Source: Puniceibacterium sp. IMCC21224 (GTDB lineage Bacteria > Pseudomonadota > Alphaproteobacteria > Rhodobacterales > Rhodobacteraceae). From it: a stretch of 64,000 nucleotides of DNA. Shown piece by piece: positions 51,209-61,628 of the stretch. The notes under the pieces are model-generated. The model searched no databases, was not told the origin of the DNA, and was given only the letters and a program-made list of their open reading frames with translations. Position 1 is the first letter of the stretch; every line of letters starts with the position of its first letter. The position numbers and the translations under genes are program-made. Location of the stretch: positions 496,001 to 560,000 of the forward strand of contig NZ_LDPY01000001.1 of the NCBI RefSeq assembly GCF_001038505.1. Direction: 5' to 3'.

Positions 51209-53503
51209 TCAGCGCTTGGTGGTCCGCGTCCGGCTGACCTTGCGTTTGGTCTTGGCGTCTTTCTTCTGGGCTGCGGATGCCTTGCGACGGGGCGGACCAC
51301 CCGGTTTGCCACGTCCGCGCCCGCGGAACGGACGTGCGCCACCATGGCCGCGCGGCATTTCCTCGTCCTCGATCTGGAGCAGTTCCAGCCCGATCCCGCC
51401 TGTCACCGGCGCCGCCTCGACCAGCTTGACCTTGACCCGCAGGCCTAGACCGATGACGCGACCCGAATCGGCACCCATCAGTGTGGCGCTGTCGCGATCG
51501 AAATGAAAATATTCGTTTCCAAGGCTGCGGATCGGGATCAGCCCGTCTGCGCCGGTTTCATCCAGTTTTACAAATACGCCGAACTTGGCGATGCCGCTGA
51601 TCCGCCCGTCGAATTCGGCCCCCAGCCGATCCGACAGATAGGCGGCCAGATAGCGATCTGTGGTGTCGCGCTCGGCTACCATCGACCGGCGTTCGGTGTC
51701 CGAGATATGTGTCGCAGTTGCTTCGAGCCGTTCGATATCCTCGGGCCGCAGCCCGTCATCACCCCAGCCATGCGCGGTGATCAGCGCGCGGTGTACCACC
51801 AGATCCGAATAGCGCCGGATCGGTGAGGTGAAATGTGCGTAGGATTGCAGGGCCAACCCGAAATGGCCGAAATTCTTGGGGCTGTAATAGGCCTGTGTCA
51901 TCGACCGCAGCGTGGCGATGTTGATCAGCTCGGATTCATCCGATCCAGCGGCATCGTGCAGCAATTTGTTGAGATGCGCGGTTTTGAGGACCTGCCCCTT
52001 GGCCAGTGTAAAGCCCGCCGCATCGACGGTGTCGCGCAGCGATTCCAGCTTTTCGGGTGGCGGTTCCTCGTGGACGCGGAACAGCAGCGGGGTCTTTTTC
52101 GCGTTCAGCGTCTCAGCCGCAGCGACATTGGCGAGGACCATAAACTCCTCGATCAGTTTGTGTGCATCCATCCGCATGGTGAAATTGACAGAGGTTACGG
52201 TGCCTTCATCAGAAAGCTGGATCTTGCGCTCCGGCAGATCCAGATCCAGCGGTTGCCGCCGCTCGCGTGCCGCCCTAAGCGCAGCGTAAGCTGCATAAAG
52301 CGGCTTTAGCACCGGTTCCAGCAGCGGCGCGGTCTTGTCGTTGGGGGTGCCGTTGATAGCCTCTTGCACCTCTTCGTAGTTCAACGAGGCCGGGGATCGC
52401 ATGAGCCCGCGGACAAAGGTCTGCCCACGTTTGTTTCCATCAGCGTCGATGACCATACGCACGGCGATACAGGCGCGCGGCACCCCTTCGTGCAGCGAAC
52501 ACAGATCACCCGACAGCCGGTCGGGCAGCATCGGCACCACACGATCGGGGAAATAGCTGGAATTGCCGCGCTTGCGGGCCTCGTGATCCAGCGCGGTGCC
52601 GGGACGCACGTAATGCGCCACATCAGCAATCGCGACCCAGAGGATATAGCCGCCGGGGTTCTTGGGATCGTCATCAGCCTCGGCAAAGCAGGCATCATCG
52701 TGATCGCGGGCATCCCAGGGGTCAATTGTGATCAGGGGCAGGTCCCGCAGATCTTTGCGACCCTTGAGGCCCGCGGGTTTTTGGCTGTCGGCTTCTGCGA
52801 CCACATCGTCGGGGAAATCGTCGGGAATGCCGTGTTGGTGAATGGCGATCAGCGACACCGCGCGCGGCGCGGTCGGATCACCCAGACGCATGACAATGCG
52901 GGCGCGGGGCAGACCCATGCGACCTTTGGGACCGGACTGCTCGGCCTCGACCAGCTCGCCGTCTTTGGCGCCGCCGGTGGCGTCGTCCGCGACAGCCCAT
53001 TCGCGATCGGACCCTTTGTCGATCGGCAGGATACGCCCGCCCTCGGACGCTTTGCGAAAGATACCGATGATCTTTTGCGGGTTCGACCCGATGCGGCGGA
53101 TCAGCCGCGCTTCGTAATGGTGGTCATCGCCTTCAACCAGTTGCAGCCGGGCAAGGATGCGGTCCCCCTCGCCCAGAGCCGGGTCACTGTCGCGGGGGAT
53201 GATCAGCACGACAGGTTCGACACCTTCACCATGCCATTCCAACGGTTTGGCATAAAGATCACCATCCGGCGACGGGGCGCGGACCTGCAACACGCTGACC
53301 GGGGGCAGCCGGTCCGGGTCACGATAGGTTTTCTTGCGCTTTTCCAGATGGCCGTCCTGCTCAAGCTCTTTGAGCATGCGTTTGAGGTCGATCCGCGCAG
53401 CCCCTTTGATGCCAAAGGCCTTGGCGATGTCGCGTTTGGCGGTGAGGGTCGGATGCTCGGAAATCCAGACGAGGATGTCCGATTTGCTCGGCAATGTGCT
53501 CAT
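51209..53503 (-). CDS. rnr: Ribonuclease R
   Basis: The 764-aa 3'-5' exoribonuclease has an N-terminal winged-helix part (ILVWISEHPTLTAKRDIAKAF), cold-shock-type RNA-binding domains, and the RNB catalytic centre ITIDPWDARDHDDACFAEAD (four Asp) followed by VAIADVAHYVRPGTALDHEA and RGNSSYFPDRVVPMLP. A C-terminal S1 domain (FDGRISGIAKFGVFVKL) and a Lys/Arg-rich tail finish it. It is 72 bp after dapE on the same strand, probably downstream in the same transcript. Confidence 0.95.
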   Translation of the reverse strand: MSTLPSKSDILVWISEHPTLTAKRDIAKAFGIKGAARIDLKRMLKELEQDGHLEKRKKTYRDPDRLPPVSVLQVRAPSPDGDLYAKPLEWHGEGVEPVVLIIPRDSDPALGEGDRILARLQLVEGDDHHYEARLIRRIGSNPQKIIGIFRKASEGGRILPIDKGSDREWAVADDATGGAKDGELVEAEQSGPKGRMGLPRARIVMRLGDPTAPRAVSLIAIHQHGIPDDFPDDVVAEADSQKPAGLKGRKDLRDLPLITIDPWDARDHDDACFAEADDDPKNPGGYILWVAIADVAHYVRPGTALDHEARKRGNSSYFPDRVVPMLPDRLSGDLCSLHEGVPRACIAVRMVIDADGNKRGQTFVRGLMRSPASLNYEEVQEAINGTPNDKTAPLLEPVLKPLYAAYAALRAARERRQPLDLDLPERKIQLSDEGTVTSVNFTMRMDAHKLIEEFMVLANVAAAETLNAKKTPLLFRVHEEPPPEKLESLRDTVDAAGFTLAKGQVLKTAHLNKLLHDAAGSDESELINIATLRSMTQAYYSPKNFGHFGLALQSYAHFTSPIRRYSDLVVHRALITAHGWGDDGLRPEDIERLEATATHISDTERRSMVAERDTTDRYLAAYLSDRLGAEFDGRISGIAKFGVFVKLDETGADGLIPIRSLGNEYFHFDRDSATLMGADSGRVIGLGLRVKVKLVEAAPVTGGIGLELLQIEDEEMPRGHGGARPFRGRGRGKPGGPPRRKASAAQKKDAKTKRKVSRTRTTKR

Positions 53504-53575
53504 GGCTCTGGCCTATCATGGTCGTGGGGTGCCGTCATCAGCGAAGCGACGCGCGGTCGTATAGACGCCCAGGGG

Positions 53576-54718
53576 TCAGGCAAAATAGTCGCGCAAAATG
53601 CGGGTATAGATTGATTTGAGCTGGCGGATCTGCGCCACTTCGACCCGCTCGTCGATCTGATGCATCGTCTTGCCGACAAGGCCAAATTCAACCACCGGGC
53701 AGTGATCCTTGACAAACCGTGCGTCGGACGTGCCGCCGGTCGTCGACAGCTCTGGCACAACGCCGGTTTCCGCCTCGACTGAACGGGCAACCAGATCCGA
53801 CAGCGGCCCTGGCGGCGTGACGAAACTTTCGCCGGAAATCTTGATCTGCACCTCGGTTGAGGTGCCAAAATCGGCGTCGATGGCGGCGGATTCGGCGATC
53901 AGCCAGTCAGACAGGGACGCGCCAGAGTGGTGATCGTTGAACCGGATGTTGAGCGTGGCTCGGGTCTGGGCCGGGATCACGTTGGTTGCCGGATTGCCGG
54001 TGTCGATGGTCACAACCGCCAGGGTTGAGGCGTCGAAATGCGCTGTGCCTTCGTCAAGAACATGCGACGACAACCGGTCCATCAGCCGCGCCATGGCAGG
54101 CATCGGATTGCAGGCGCGGTGCGGATAGGCGGAATGGCCTTGCTGGCCGGTCACGGTAAAATGCGCGTTCATCGACCCGCGGCGCCCGATCTTTATCATT
54201 TGGCCCATATGGTCGGGGCAGGTCGGTTCGCCCACCAGACAGACAGCCATCTGTTCGCCCTGGTGCGTCATCCAGTCCAGCAGCGCAACGGTGCCGTCGG
54301 TGGCGTCGCCCTCTTCATCACCAGTGATCGCCAGGATTACGGCCCCGTCCGGCGGGGTGTCGCGCACAAAATCCACAGCGGCTGCGGCAAAGGCGGCGAC
54401 GCCGGATTTCATGTCGGTTGCGCCGCGGCCATACATTATCCCACTCTTTATTTCGGCACCAAACGGCGGCATGGTCCAGTCCGCCGGATCCCCCAACGGC
54501 ACCACATCCGTGTGCCCGTTAAAGCCGAAACTGCGCGCGTGTGCCTTGTCGCCCCAACGCGCAAAAAGGTTGCCGATCCCGCCACGCTCAACCCGTGTGC
54601 AGATAAACCCTGCATCCGAAAGCAGGGTTTCCAGCAGGTTTAGCGCGCCACCGTCCTCGGGGGTGACCGAGGGGCATTTAATCAGGGCGGCGGTCAAGGC
54701 GACGGGATCGGTGGTCAT
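53576..54718 (-). CDS. dapE: Succinyl-diaminopimelate desuccinylase
   Basis: The 380-aa M20 metallopeptidase removes succinate from N-succinyl-LL-diaminopimelate in lysine/DAP synthesis. Metal and catalytic regions are [14 protein letters not shown] (His, Asp), [26 protein letters not shown] (catalytic Glu pair) and [10 protein letters not shown]; a dimerisation domain lies in the middle ([17 protein letters not shown]). The same-strand order is dapD, a 112-aa gene, dapE, rnr. Confidence 0.95.
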   Translation of the reverse strand: MTTDPVALTAALIKCPSVTPEDGGALNLLETLLSDAGFICTRVERGGIGNLFARWGDKAHARSFGFNGHTDVVPLGDPADWTMPPFGAEIKSGIMYGRGATDMKSGVAAFAAAAVDFVRDTPPDGAVILAITGDEEGDATDGTVALLDWMTHQGEQMAVCLVGEPTCPDHMGQMIKIGRRGSMNAHFTVTGQQGHSAYPHRACNPMPAMARLMDRLSSHVLDEGTAHFDASTLAVVTIDTGNPATNVIPAQTRATLNIRFNDHHSGASLSDWLIAESAAIDADFGTSTEVQIKISGESFVTPPGPLSDLVARSVEAETGVVPELSTTGGTSDARFVKDHCPVVEFGLVGKTMHQIDERVEVAQIRQLKSIYTRILRDYFA

Positions 54719-54816
54719 GGCTCTGGGCTCCGTTCGGGACAGCCCAAGCGGTAGCGCAGTCGCGGGCCAAGTTCAAATGCGCCAACACGGCACAGGCAAC
54801 TGTGTCGCGCGGTGGG

Positions 54817-55155
54817 CTACTCGGGCTTGTCGAAGAAGGGTGTGACCTGAGCGACGATGACCGAATTTTCCGCCAGCGCGCGGGCCATCAGTTCGGCCTC
54901 GTCTTCGTCAATCTCGTGGCCCTCGGCGCGGCGCTCGTCTTCGGTGCCATAGCCGGTGACGTCCAGCGGTGCCATGTCTGCCTGTTTCAGGATCGCGACG
55001 GTTTCGCGCACGGCCTCGGCCTCATCGACGCCAGAGGCATAGCACATCAGCGCCGCACCGGTCGCGCCCTTGGGCAGGCCATCGCCGGTCTTGCGACCGA
55101 CCTCGACCAGCAGGGTAAAGACCTGCTGGCGGTTGGGTTTCTTAGGCTCGGTCAT
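54817..55155 (-). CDS. Conserved small protein between dapD and dapE, 112 aa
   Basis: This acidic soluble protein starts MTEPKKPNRQQVFTLLVEVG, continues KTGDGLPKGATGAALMCYASGVDE, and has a C-terminal helical part (DEDEAELMARALAENSVIVAQV). No membrane segment or catalytic motif. The ATG at 55155 is chosen; an upstream extension to 55257 would overlap dapD. The spacing (26 bp after dapD, 98 bp before dapE) places it in the dap operon. Function unknown. Confidence 0.75.
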   Translation of the reverse strand: MTEPKKPNRQQVFTLLVEVGRKTGDGLPKGATGAALMCYASGVDEAEAVRETVAILKQADMAPLDVTGYGTEDERRAEGHEIDEDEAELMARALAENSVIVAQVTPFFDKPE

Positions 55156-55181
55156 GGCAGTTCGCCCCGTCAGTGCCTGCG

Positions 55182-56009
55182 TCAGTCCCGCAGCAATTCG
55201 TTGATGCCGGTTTTCGAACGGGTCTTGGCATCGACCCGTTTGACGATCACCGCGCAATAGAGGTTCACGTTGTTCTTGGACGGCATCGAACCGGACACAA
55301 CAACGGAGTAGGGCGGTACTTCTCCGTAGGTCACGTCACCGGTTTCACGGTCGATGATCTTGGTCGACTGGCCAATATAGACGCCCATACCCAGCACCGA
55401 TCCTTCGCGGATGATACAGCCTTCGACCACTTCGGAACGCGCACCGATAAAGCAGTTATCCTCAATGATCGTCGGGCCGGCCTGCATTGGTTCCAGCACG
55501 CCGCCGATGCCGACGCCGCCGGACAGGTGGACGTTCTTGCCGATCTGCGCGCAGGATCCGACGGTGGCCCAGGCATCCACCATGGTGCCGCTGTCGACAT
55601 AGGCGCCAAGGTTCACAAAGGATGGCATCAGCACCACGCCGGGGGCGATATAGGCCGACTTGCGGACAACGCAGTTGGGAACGGCGCGGAACCCGGCCTT
55701 TTTCCAGTCTTTCTTTTTCCAGCCCATAAATTTGCTGTCGACCTTGTCCCACCAGCCGCCGCCCTGCGGGCCGCCGGACTGGGGCTCCATGTCCTTGATC
55801 CGAAAGCCCAGAAGAACGGCTTTTTTCGCCCATTGGTTGACGTGCCAGTCGCCGCTGTCCTGCCGTTCGGCCACCCGCAGGGTGCCGCTGTCGAGCGCGT
55901 TCAGCGTTGTTTCGATGGCGTCGCGGGTTTCGCCCTTGGTGTCGGGGGTGATGGTTTCGCGGGCCTCCCAGGCGGCTTCGATGGCGGTTTCGAGTGCGGC
56001 GTTGGACAT
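55182..56009 (-). CDS. dapD: Tetrahydrodipicolinate N-succinyltransferase
   Basis: The 275-aa protein uses succinyl-CoA on tetrahydrodipicolinate in the DAP pathway. The N-terminal helical domain ([20 protein letters not shown]) is followed by a left-handed beta-helix of hexapeptide repeats ([40 protein letters not shown] by key residues, [20 protein letters not shown]). The order and length match DapD. It is the first gene of the dap block, with 131 bp upstream for a promoter. Confidence 0.96.
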   Translation of the reverse strand: MSNAALETAIEAAWEARETITPDTKGETRDAIETTLNALDSGTLRVAERQDSGDWHVNQWAKKAVLLGFRIKDMEPQSGGPQGGGWWDKVDSKFMGWKKKDWKKAGFRAVPNCVVRKSAYIAPGVVLMPSFVNLGAYVDSGTMVDAWATVGSCAQIGKNVHLSGGVGIGGVLEPMQAGPTIIEDNCFIGARSEVVEGCIIREGSVLGMGVYIGQSTKIIDRETGDVTYGEVPPYSVVVSGSMPSKNNVNLYCAVIVKRVDAKTRSKTGINELLRD

Positions 56010-56140
56010 CGTATAGCTCCTGAGAACGGCTGCTGGCGTTTGGGTGCATACGCACCAATGATTGCGCGGGTCTTAGACACCAAAGTCAGGCGGCGCGCAA
56101 TCCCGCGAGGATCGCTGCCCGCCGTCCGAGCAGGCCCGGC

Positions 56141-57061
56141 CTAGCCCAGCGGATCCGGGGCGATATTGCCGCCACACAACAGGACTGCCACTTTTTCCCC
56201 CGCTGCGGGCTGATAGGCGCCCGATGTGAGCGCCGCGAGGGCCGTGGCGCCCGCCGGTTCAACCAGCAGGCGGTGGGCCTGCCACAATCTGCGCTGGGCG
56301 TCAGAAATTGCGGCGTCGCTGACCAGCAGGGTCGGCGTGCCCCGCGCCGAGGCGAGGCCAAAACAGATGTCGCCTATGCGCCGTGCGCCCAGTGCGTTTG
56401 CCGCGATGCCGGACACTGCAACATCGGTCGGCGCGCCAGCACCCAGGGCTGCGTGCAGGGTCGGTGTGCCCTCGGACTCGATCGCGATCACCCTGCGCCG
56501 CCCCTGCCACCAGGCCAGAGCACCGGATATCAGACCACCGCCGCCGACGGCAATCAGCACGGTGTCGGCATCCAGCCCCTGATCGTCCCACTCGGCAAAG
56601 CAACTGCCCTGTCCCGCAACCGTCGCGGCTGCGTCATAGGCGTGGATCTGTAGCGCGCCGGTTTGTGCGGCAAATTCCTGCGCCGCGTTCAGCGCATTGG
56701 CATATTCCCCCGGCATTACATGCAATGTGGCGCCCGTGCGTTCGATCAATGCGATCTTGGCGGGACCGGCCAGTTCGGGCACGAATATTGTCGCGGCGTG
56801 GCCCAGTGCGCGTGCGGCATAGGCCACCGCCGCACCATGGTTGCCGCCAGAGGCAGCCGCGACCCCCGCCGCCGGGACCGGAGAAGAGAGCAGCGTATTG
56901 AACGCCCCGCGCGCCTTGAAACTGCCGGTGTGCTGAAGGTGTTCGAGCTTGAATGCCACCGGCGTGCCTGTCAGGGCGCTGCTGGTCAGGACGGGCGTGC
57001 GCAGCACATGGCCCGCAATGCGGGCAGTCGCGGCTGATATGTCGGTCGTCCAGTCCATCAC
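56141..57061 (-). CDS. Threonine/serine dehydratase-like PLP enzyme
   Basis: The 306-aa fold-type II PLP enzyme has the Schiff-base lysine in HTGSFKARGAFNTLL (about 48), SGGNHGAAVAYAA for phosphate contact, and VGGGGLISGALAWW as the PLP glycine loop. There is no regulatory ACT domain and the length is short, so it fits catabolic threonine dehydratase, serine dehydratase/racemase or hydroxyaspartate dehydratase; sequence alone does not decide. It is divergent from the LOG gene, 68 bp away. Confidence 0.8.
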   Translation of the reverse strand: MMDWTTDISAATARIAGHVLRTPVLTSSALTGTPVAFKLEHLQHTGSFKARGAFNTLLSSPVPAAGVAAASGGNHGAAVAYAARALGHAATIFVPELAGPAKIALIERTGATLHVMPGEYANALNAAQEFAAQTGALQIHAYDAAATVAGQGSCFAEWDDQGLDADTVLIAVGGGGLISGALAWWQGRRRVIAIESEGTPTLHAALGAGAPTDVAVSGIAANALGARRIGDICFGLASARGTPTLLVSDAAISDAQRRLWQAHRLLVEPAGATALAALTSGAYQPAAGEKVAVLLCGGNIAPDPLG

Positions 57062-57129
57062 GGTGCCCTGTCTCTGGTGTCGGTCGTGCGAAGGCTATAG
57101 CTAAGAGAAAAGAGACGAAAGGCCCGAAA

Positions 57130-57972
57130 ATGACAGACCACCGCCGCAGCCCGTTCCGCGATGCCCGCCTTGACCGCGTCGCCGCAGGCCACGTGCCAGA
57201 TACGCCACAAACCCAGGCGCCAACCTATCGTCTGGCCTTTGCGGACGAGGATTTTCTTGGCCATGAGGCGCTTCGCCCGGTACGGCTGCAACTGGAGCTG
57301 ATGAAGCCGGAATTGGCGCTGGACGCGCATGGCATTGAATCGACGGTTGTGATGTTTGGCGGCGCGCGTATTCCCGCGCCCGAGGACAAGGCCAGTGCGC
57401 GAACCCAAACGCTGGCCGATCTGTCGCGGTTCTACGACGAAGCGCGGCTGTTTGCGCAGCAGATGACCCGCAAATCCCAAGAGACCGGCGGCCACGAATT
57501 CGTCATCGTGACGGGTGGCGGACCGGGGGTCATGGAGGCCGGAAACCGCGGCGCCGTGGACGCAGGCGGCGTGTCAATCGGTCTGAACATCGTGCTGCCG
57601 CACGAGCAGGCACCCAACGCCTATGTCACGCCGGACCTGTGCTTTAACTTCCACTATTTCGCGATTCGCAAGATGCATTTCCTGATGCGGGCGCGGGCGA
57701 TATGTGTGTTTCCTGGTGGTTTCGGCACTCTGGACGAAATGTTTGAGGCGCTGACCCTGATCCAGACCGGGCGGATGAAGCGGGTGCCATTCCTGCTGTT
57801 CGGCCGCGACTTTTGGGAAAAGATCATCAACTGGGATGCGCTGGCCGATGCCGGCACCATCAGCGCCGAGGATCTGGATCTGTTCCGCTTTGTCGAAACT
57901 GCAGCCGAAGCCGGTGCGATCATTGAAAATTGGGAACCTGAGGGGCGTCGCGAGGGGCTGCCGGGGCGCTAG
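57130..57972 (+). CDS. LOG-family Rossmann protein (TIGR00730-like)
   Basis: The 280-aa protein has STVVMFGGARIPAP, then VTGGGPGVMEAGNRGA and CVFPGGFGTLDEMFEAL, the GGGxGxM and PGGxGTxxE motifs of lysine-decarboxylase-like LOG proteins. Known members hydrolyse cytokinin riboside or other nucleoside 5'-monophosphates. The extended N-terminus (about 70 residues before the core) suits the longer bacterial type. The ATG at 57130 follows AAAGG by 8 bases. Confidence 0.86.
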   Translation: MTDHRRSPFRDARLDRVAAGHVPDTPQTQAPTYRLAFADEDFLGHEALRPVRLQLELMKPELALDAHGIESTVVMFGGARIPAPEDKASARTQTLADLSRFYDEARLFAQQMTRKSQETGGHEFVIVTGGGPGVMEAGNRGAVDAGGVSIGLNIVLPHEQAPNAYVTPDLCFNFHYFAIRKMHFLMRARAICVFPGGFGTLDEMFEALTLIQTGRMKRVPFLLFGRDFWEKIINWDALADAGTISAEDLDLFRFVETAAEAGAIIENWEPEGRREGLPGR

Positions 57973-58022
57973 GCGCCACCTTGCGCCTTGTTGTCAGGGC
58001 GGTCAGAAATAGGGGCGCGCAG

Positions 58023-59894
58023 TCAGATGAGCGCCTCTGCCTGCTCACCCTCGAGGCTACGTTCGACCCAGCGGGCGATCACAGCCTTGGCGGCGTCTTC
58101 ATCCAGATTCAGGATGGAACGGCGCAGTTCCTTGAGGGCGTTGGCCATCTCGATCTCGGACAAATAGCTTTCCTGAGCGCGCAGGATCTTGTTGTGCGGG
58201 GTGGTCAGCATGTCGGGTGAAATCAACAGCTCTTCGTGCAGTTTCTCGCCGCGGCGCAGGCCGGTGATCTGGATCTCGATGTCGCCATCGGGGTTTTGGG
58301 CATCACGAACCGAGTGACCGGCACCTTCGATCATCTGGCGCGCCAGTTTGGCGATTGGCACCGGGTCACCCATATCAAGCACAAAGACATCGCCGCCACG
58401 GGCAAAAGATCCGGCCAACAGCACCAGCCGCGCCGCTTCGGAAATGGTCATGAAATACCGGGTCACAGCGCCGTGGGTCAGGGTCACAGGACCGCCGCGA
58501 CCGATCTGCTCTTCGAACAGGGGAATGACGGACCCCGAAGAGCCAAGCACATTGCCAAAACGCACCATGGAAAAACGGGTGCCCGACGACCGTGTCGCCA
58601 TATCCTGCACCACGAGTTCGGCCAGACGCTTGGACGCGCCCATGACGTTGGTCGGGCGCACGGCCTTGTCAGACGACACCAGAATAAAGCGTTCGACCCC
58701 GGCGTCACGCGAGGCATCGGCCAGAACTTTGGTTCCGATGACGTTGTTGCTAAGGCCGGCAATCGGGTTGCATTCGACCAGCGGCAGATGCTTGTAGGCG
58801 GCGGCATGCAGAACCACGTCTATGTCGTAGGACGCCAGCAGCTCGCGCATCTTTGCATCATCTAGCACGGTGCCAAGGATCGGCACGATATGCAGGGTAG
58901 AAGCCAGTTCACGCAGTTCTTTGTCGATGTTGTAAAGTGCCAGTTCGGAATGGTCGAGCAGCACAATGCACTGCGGCTTGCAGGCGATCAGCTGACGGCA
59001 AAGCTCAGACCCAATGGACCCGCCGGCCCCGGTGATCAGGATACGGCGACCGGAATAGGCGTGGCTGACGCCAGGCAATTCCGCCTCGAGCCGGTTGCGG
59101 CCCAGCAGATCGTCGAGTGAAACAGGAGAGACCCGCTTGCGCAGCTCGCCTTCGCCGACAAGTTCAGCAAAGGAGGGCAGGGCGTGAACCTCGCAGCCGA
59201 TCTCGCGCAGGCGATGGGCGATACGCGATTGTTTGGACTGGCTGATTGATGGCATGGCCAGCACGACGCGGTCGATCAGTTTGTCCGCGATCAGATCCTT
59301 GATCTTGGACGGTGCATGAACCGGCAGACCGGCGATCATCAGGCTTTGAAGTGTTGGGTTGTCGTCGACAAACGCGATCGGACGAATTGCATCGTCACTG
59401 CGCAGTGCAGCGACCAACTGTTGCCCGGTCTGGCCCGCGCCGTAAATCAGGACACGCATTCGGCTTTGGCCGTGGCGATAGACGTTGAGCACGAACTGGC
59501 GCAGTCCGACGCGCCACGCGCCGCCATAGACCAGAAACATCACGCTGAAGATCAGAAACACCTCGACCGGAAGGCGCGGCGAAAACAGCCCGTTGAACGC
59601 CGCACCAATCACGCTGACCGCGATGGAATAGAGCGCCGTCGCCCAAACGCCCCGCATCTCGTAAGCGTTGAGCTTGGTTCTGGGCAGCCCGAGGTAGCTG
59701 GAAATTGGCAGCCCGAGCAGCGACATGATGACAACAAGAGGGGCGATCTGCCACAATACGTCTACTTCGACGGCGACAGAGGAATTGAGCAGCAAAGCGG
59801 ACAGAAAGGCGGCGAAAATCATCACCACGTCAATAAACATGAAGAAATACTGTTTCTGAGCCCGCGTCAGTGATGTCGCGATCGTATAAAGCAT
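58023..59894 (-). CDS. Membrane-bound nucleotide-sugar 4,6-dehydratase, CapD/WbpM/PglF type
   Basis: The 623-aa protein has about four N-terminal membrane helices (residues 17-125), a CoA-binding-like Rossmann domain (VLIYGAGQTGQQLV, about 147), and a second Rossmann catalytic domain (ILITGAGGSIGSELCRQL, about 285). The active-site block SSDKAVRPTNVMGASKR has Met-x3-Lys in place of Tyr-x3-Lys, as in WbpM/PglF dehydratases acting on UDP-GlcNAc. It may supply a precursor for the polysaccharide locus, although it is 35 kb away; surface glycan modification is the alternative. Confidence 0.9.
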   Translation of the reverse strand: MLYTIATSLTRAQKQYFFMFIDVVMIFAAFLSALLLNSSVAVEVDVLWQIAPLVVIMSLLGLPISSYLGLPRTKLNAYEMRGVWATALYSIAVSVIGAAFNGLFSPRLPVEVFLIFSVMFLVYGGAWRVGLRQFVLNVYRHGQSRMRVLIYGAGQTGQQLVAALRSDDAIRPIAFVDDNPTLQSLMIAGLPVHAPSKIKDLIADKLIDRVVLAMPSISQSKQSRIAHRLREIGCEVHALPSFAELVGEGELRKRVSPVSLDDLLGRNRLEAELPGVSHAYSGRRILITGAGGSIGSELCRQLIACKPQCIVLLDHSELALYNIDKELRELASTLHIVPILGTVLDDAKMRELLASYDIDVVLHAAAYKHLPLVECNPIAGLSNNVIGTKVLADASRDAGVERFILVSSDKAVRPTNVMGASKRLAELVVQDMATRSSGTRFSMVRFGNVLGSSGSVIPLFEEQIGRGGPVTLTHGAVTRYFMTISEAARLVLLAGSFARGGDVFVLDMGDPVPIAKLARQMIEGAGHSVRDAQNPDGDIEIQITGLRRGEKLHEELLISPDMLTTPHNKILRAQESYLSEIEMANALKELRRSILNLDEDAAKAVIARWVERSLEGEQAEALI

Positions 59895-60377
59895 CGAAAC
59901 TGGCTCCTCTGCGATTACGCAGTCGTGATCAACTTATTTTCAAATAACGGTTTGCCGTCCAAGTGTCACATTCATATGAATTTGAGACTGAGACACACGG
60001 CACACCTGATTCCTTCTAACAACTTCCAACATTTATGCGACCGCTCAAACAATAGACAAGTGACAAATGCTGCACTTGCAGAAATTGGCAGGATTCCACC
60101 GACGAAATGCCGATCAATTGGGCGATTTGGCGAAATAATCTTTCATTTATCTGTATTTGGTCGGCGGCTCGGCGCGCAATCAACCTGTGGTTGAGGCGAG
60201 TAAGGGGCACAGGGCGATTCGCGGAATATGTTCAAAACCTAAGCATATGTCACGGCGCGCAGGCACAGGGCAGACCGCAAGACACCCCTTTTACACAGCC
60301 ACGTGCTGCGATAAGGACCGCGCACGCGGCGCAGGCATTGGTCTGTGCTGCAAGTACCCACCAAGAAGGAGCCATCC
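59895..60377 (+). other. 483-bp AT-richer intergenic region between divergent capD-like gene and asd
   Basis: It lacks a convincing gene. The part at about 59925-60180 is clearly more AT-rich than the window average and would carry both promoters. A short GAAATTGGC (60081-60092 region) distantly resembles the GCC-AATTTC motif seen near polysaccharide genes, but does not match fully. The asd ribosome site (AAGGAG) is at the right end. Confidence 0.5.
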
Positions 60378-61400
60378 ATGGGCTACAAAGTAGTTGTCGC
60401 AGGGGCCACGGGTAACGTTGGCCGCGAAATGTTGAACATCCTCGCCGAGCGCGAGTTCCCGGTGGACGAAATCGTCGCACTGGCGAGCCGCAAGTCACTG
60501 GGCACTGAGGTTAGCTTTGGCGACAAGACACTCAAGACCAAGGATCTGGACACCTTTGATTTTGCTGGCTGGGACATGGCGCTGTTTGCCATTGGGTCCG
60601 ACGCGACCAAGATCTATGCCCCGAGGGCAGCCAAGGCCGGTTGCGTGGTGATCGACAATTCGTCACTCTACCGCTACGATCCTGACGTGCCGCTGATCGT
60701 GCCCGAGGTGAACGCCGACGCGATCATGGGCTATTCCAAAAAGAACATCATCGCCAATCCCAACTGTTCGACCGCGCAGATGGTTGTCGCGCTCAAACCG
60801 CTGCACGACCGCGCCACGATAAAGCGGGTTGTGGTGTCGACCTACCAATCGGTGTCGGGCGCGGGCAAGTCCGGGCTGGACGAGTTGTGGGACCAGACCA
60901 AGTCGATCTACAACCCGACCGACAGCAAGCCGCCCCGGACCTTTACCAAGCAAATCGCGTTCAACGTGATCCCGCATATTGATGTCTTTCTGGACGACGG
61001 ATCGACTAAAGAAGAATGGAAGATGGTCGCCGAGACGAAAAAGATCATCGACACCAAGATCAAGGTTACGGCGACATGCGTTCGGGTTCCGGTCTTTGTC
61101 GGCCATTCGGAAGCAATCAATATTGAGTTCGAAGAGTTCCTGGACGAGGACGAGGCTCGCGACATCCTGCGCGAGGCGCCGGGGGTTATGGTTATCGACA
61201 AGCGTGAGGACGGTGGATACATCACGCCCGTCGAATGCGTCGGAGATTTTGCCACCTTTATCAGCCGTATCCGTCAGGATAGTACGATCGACAACGGGCT
61301 GAACCTGTGGTGCGTGTCGGACAACCTGCGCAAGGGCGCCGCCCTGAACGCGGTACAGATCGCCGAAGTGCTGGGCCAGCGGGTCCTGAAAAAAGGCTGA
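60378..61400 (+). CDS. asd: Aspartate-semialdehyde dehydrogenase
   Basis: The 340-aa enzyme reduces aspartyl phosphate to aspartate semialdehyde, feeding DAP, methionine and threonine synthesis. Motifs are VVVAGATGNVGREMLNIL (NADP loop), the catalytic Cys in IIANPNCSTAQMVVAL, STYQSVSGAGKSG, and a His in VPVFVGHSEAINIEFEE. AAGGAG precedes the ATG at 60378 by 8 bases. The dap genes upstream belong to the same pathway. Confidence 0.96.
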   Translation: MGYKVVVAGATGNVGREMLNILAEREFPVDEIVALASRKSLGTEVSFGDKTLKTKDLDTFDFAGWDMALFAIGSDATKIYAPRAAKAGCVVIDNSSLYRYDPDVPLIVPEVNADAIMGYSKKNIIANPNCSTAQMVVALKPLHDRATIKRVVVSTYQSVSGAGKSGLDELWDQTKSIYNPTDSKPPRTFTKQIAFNVIPHIDVFLDDGSTKEEWKMVAETKKIIDTKIKVTATCVRVPVFVGHSEAINIEFEEFLDEDEARDILREAPGVMVIDKREDGGYITPVECVGDFATFISRIRQDSTIDNGLNLWCVSDNLRKGAALNAVQIAEVLGQRVLKKG

Positions 61401-61428
61401 TCCTGTCAAACCCCCGCGATTGTATTCT

Positions 61429-61462
61429 ACGGGCCGCCGGTGGGTGGCCCGTTTGCGGTTTT
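61429..61462 (+). terminator. Rho-independent terminator of asd
   Basis: ACGGGCC (61429-61435) pairs with GGCCCGT (61446-61452) across a 10-base loop, followed by TTGCGGTTTT. A second perfect hairpin, TGCGGTTT-TCG-AAACCGCA (61454-61472), overlaps the tail. The GTTTGCG tail also follows the terminator at 46021. Confidence 0.72.
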
Positions 61463-61628
61463 CGAAACCGCAGCGCGAAATTTTCGCTGAAACAAGTGCG
61501 TTCAAGCCTGTTCGGCGACATTTCTGTCACAATTTGACGGCGAGATGAAAATGGGCCCGAAATGGCCCTGTTCTTGCCGAAAAGCGGTGGCACTACTGAA
61601 TATCGTAGAATCGAGAAAGTAAAATACG

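Noticed and set aside
51166..51240. Short plus-strand peptide frame starting MAYVQRGRAELYPDL at the end of rnr
   Set aside because: About 23 codons, overlaps the rnr stop, has no ribosome site and no support.
52364..53614. 416-codon plus-strand frame opposite rnr
   Set aside because: Shadow of rnr; no recognisable domain.
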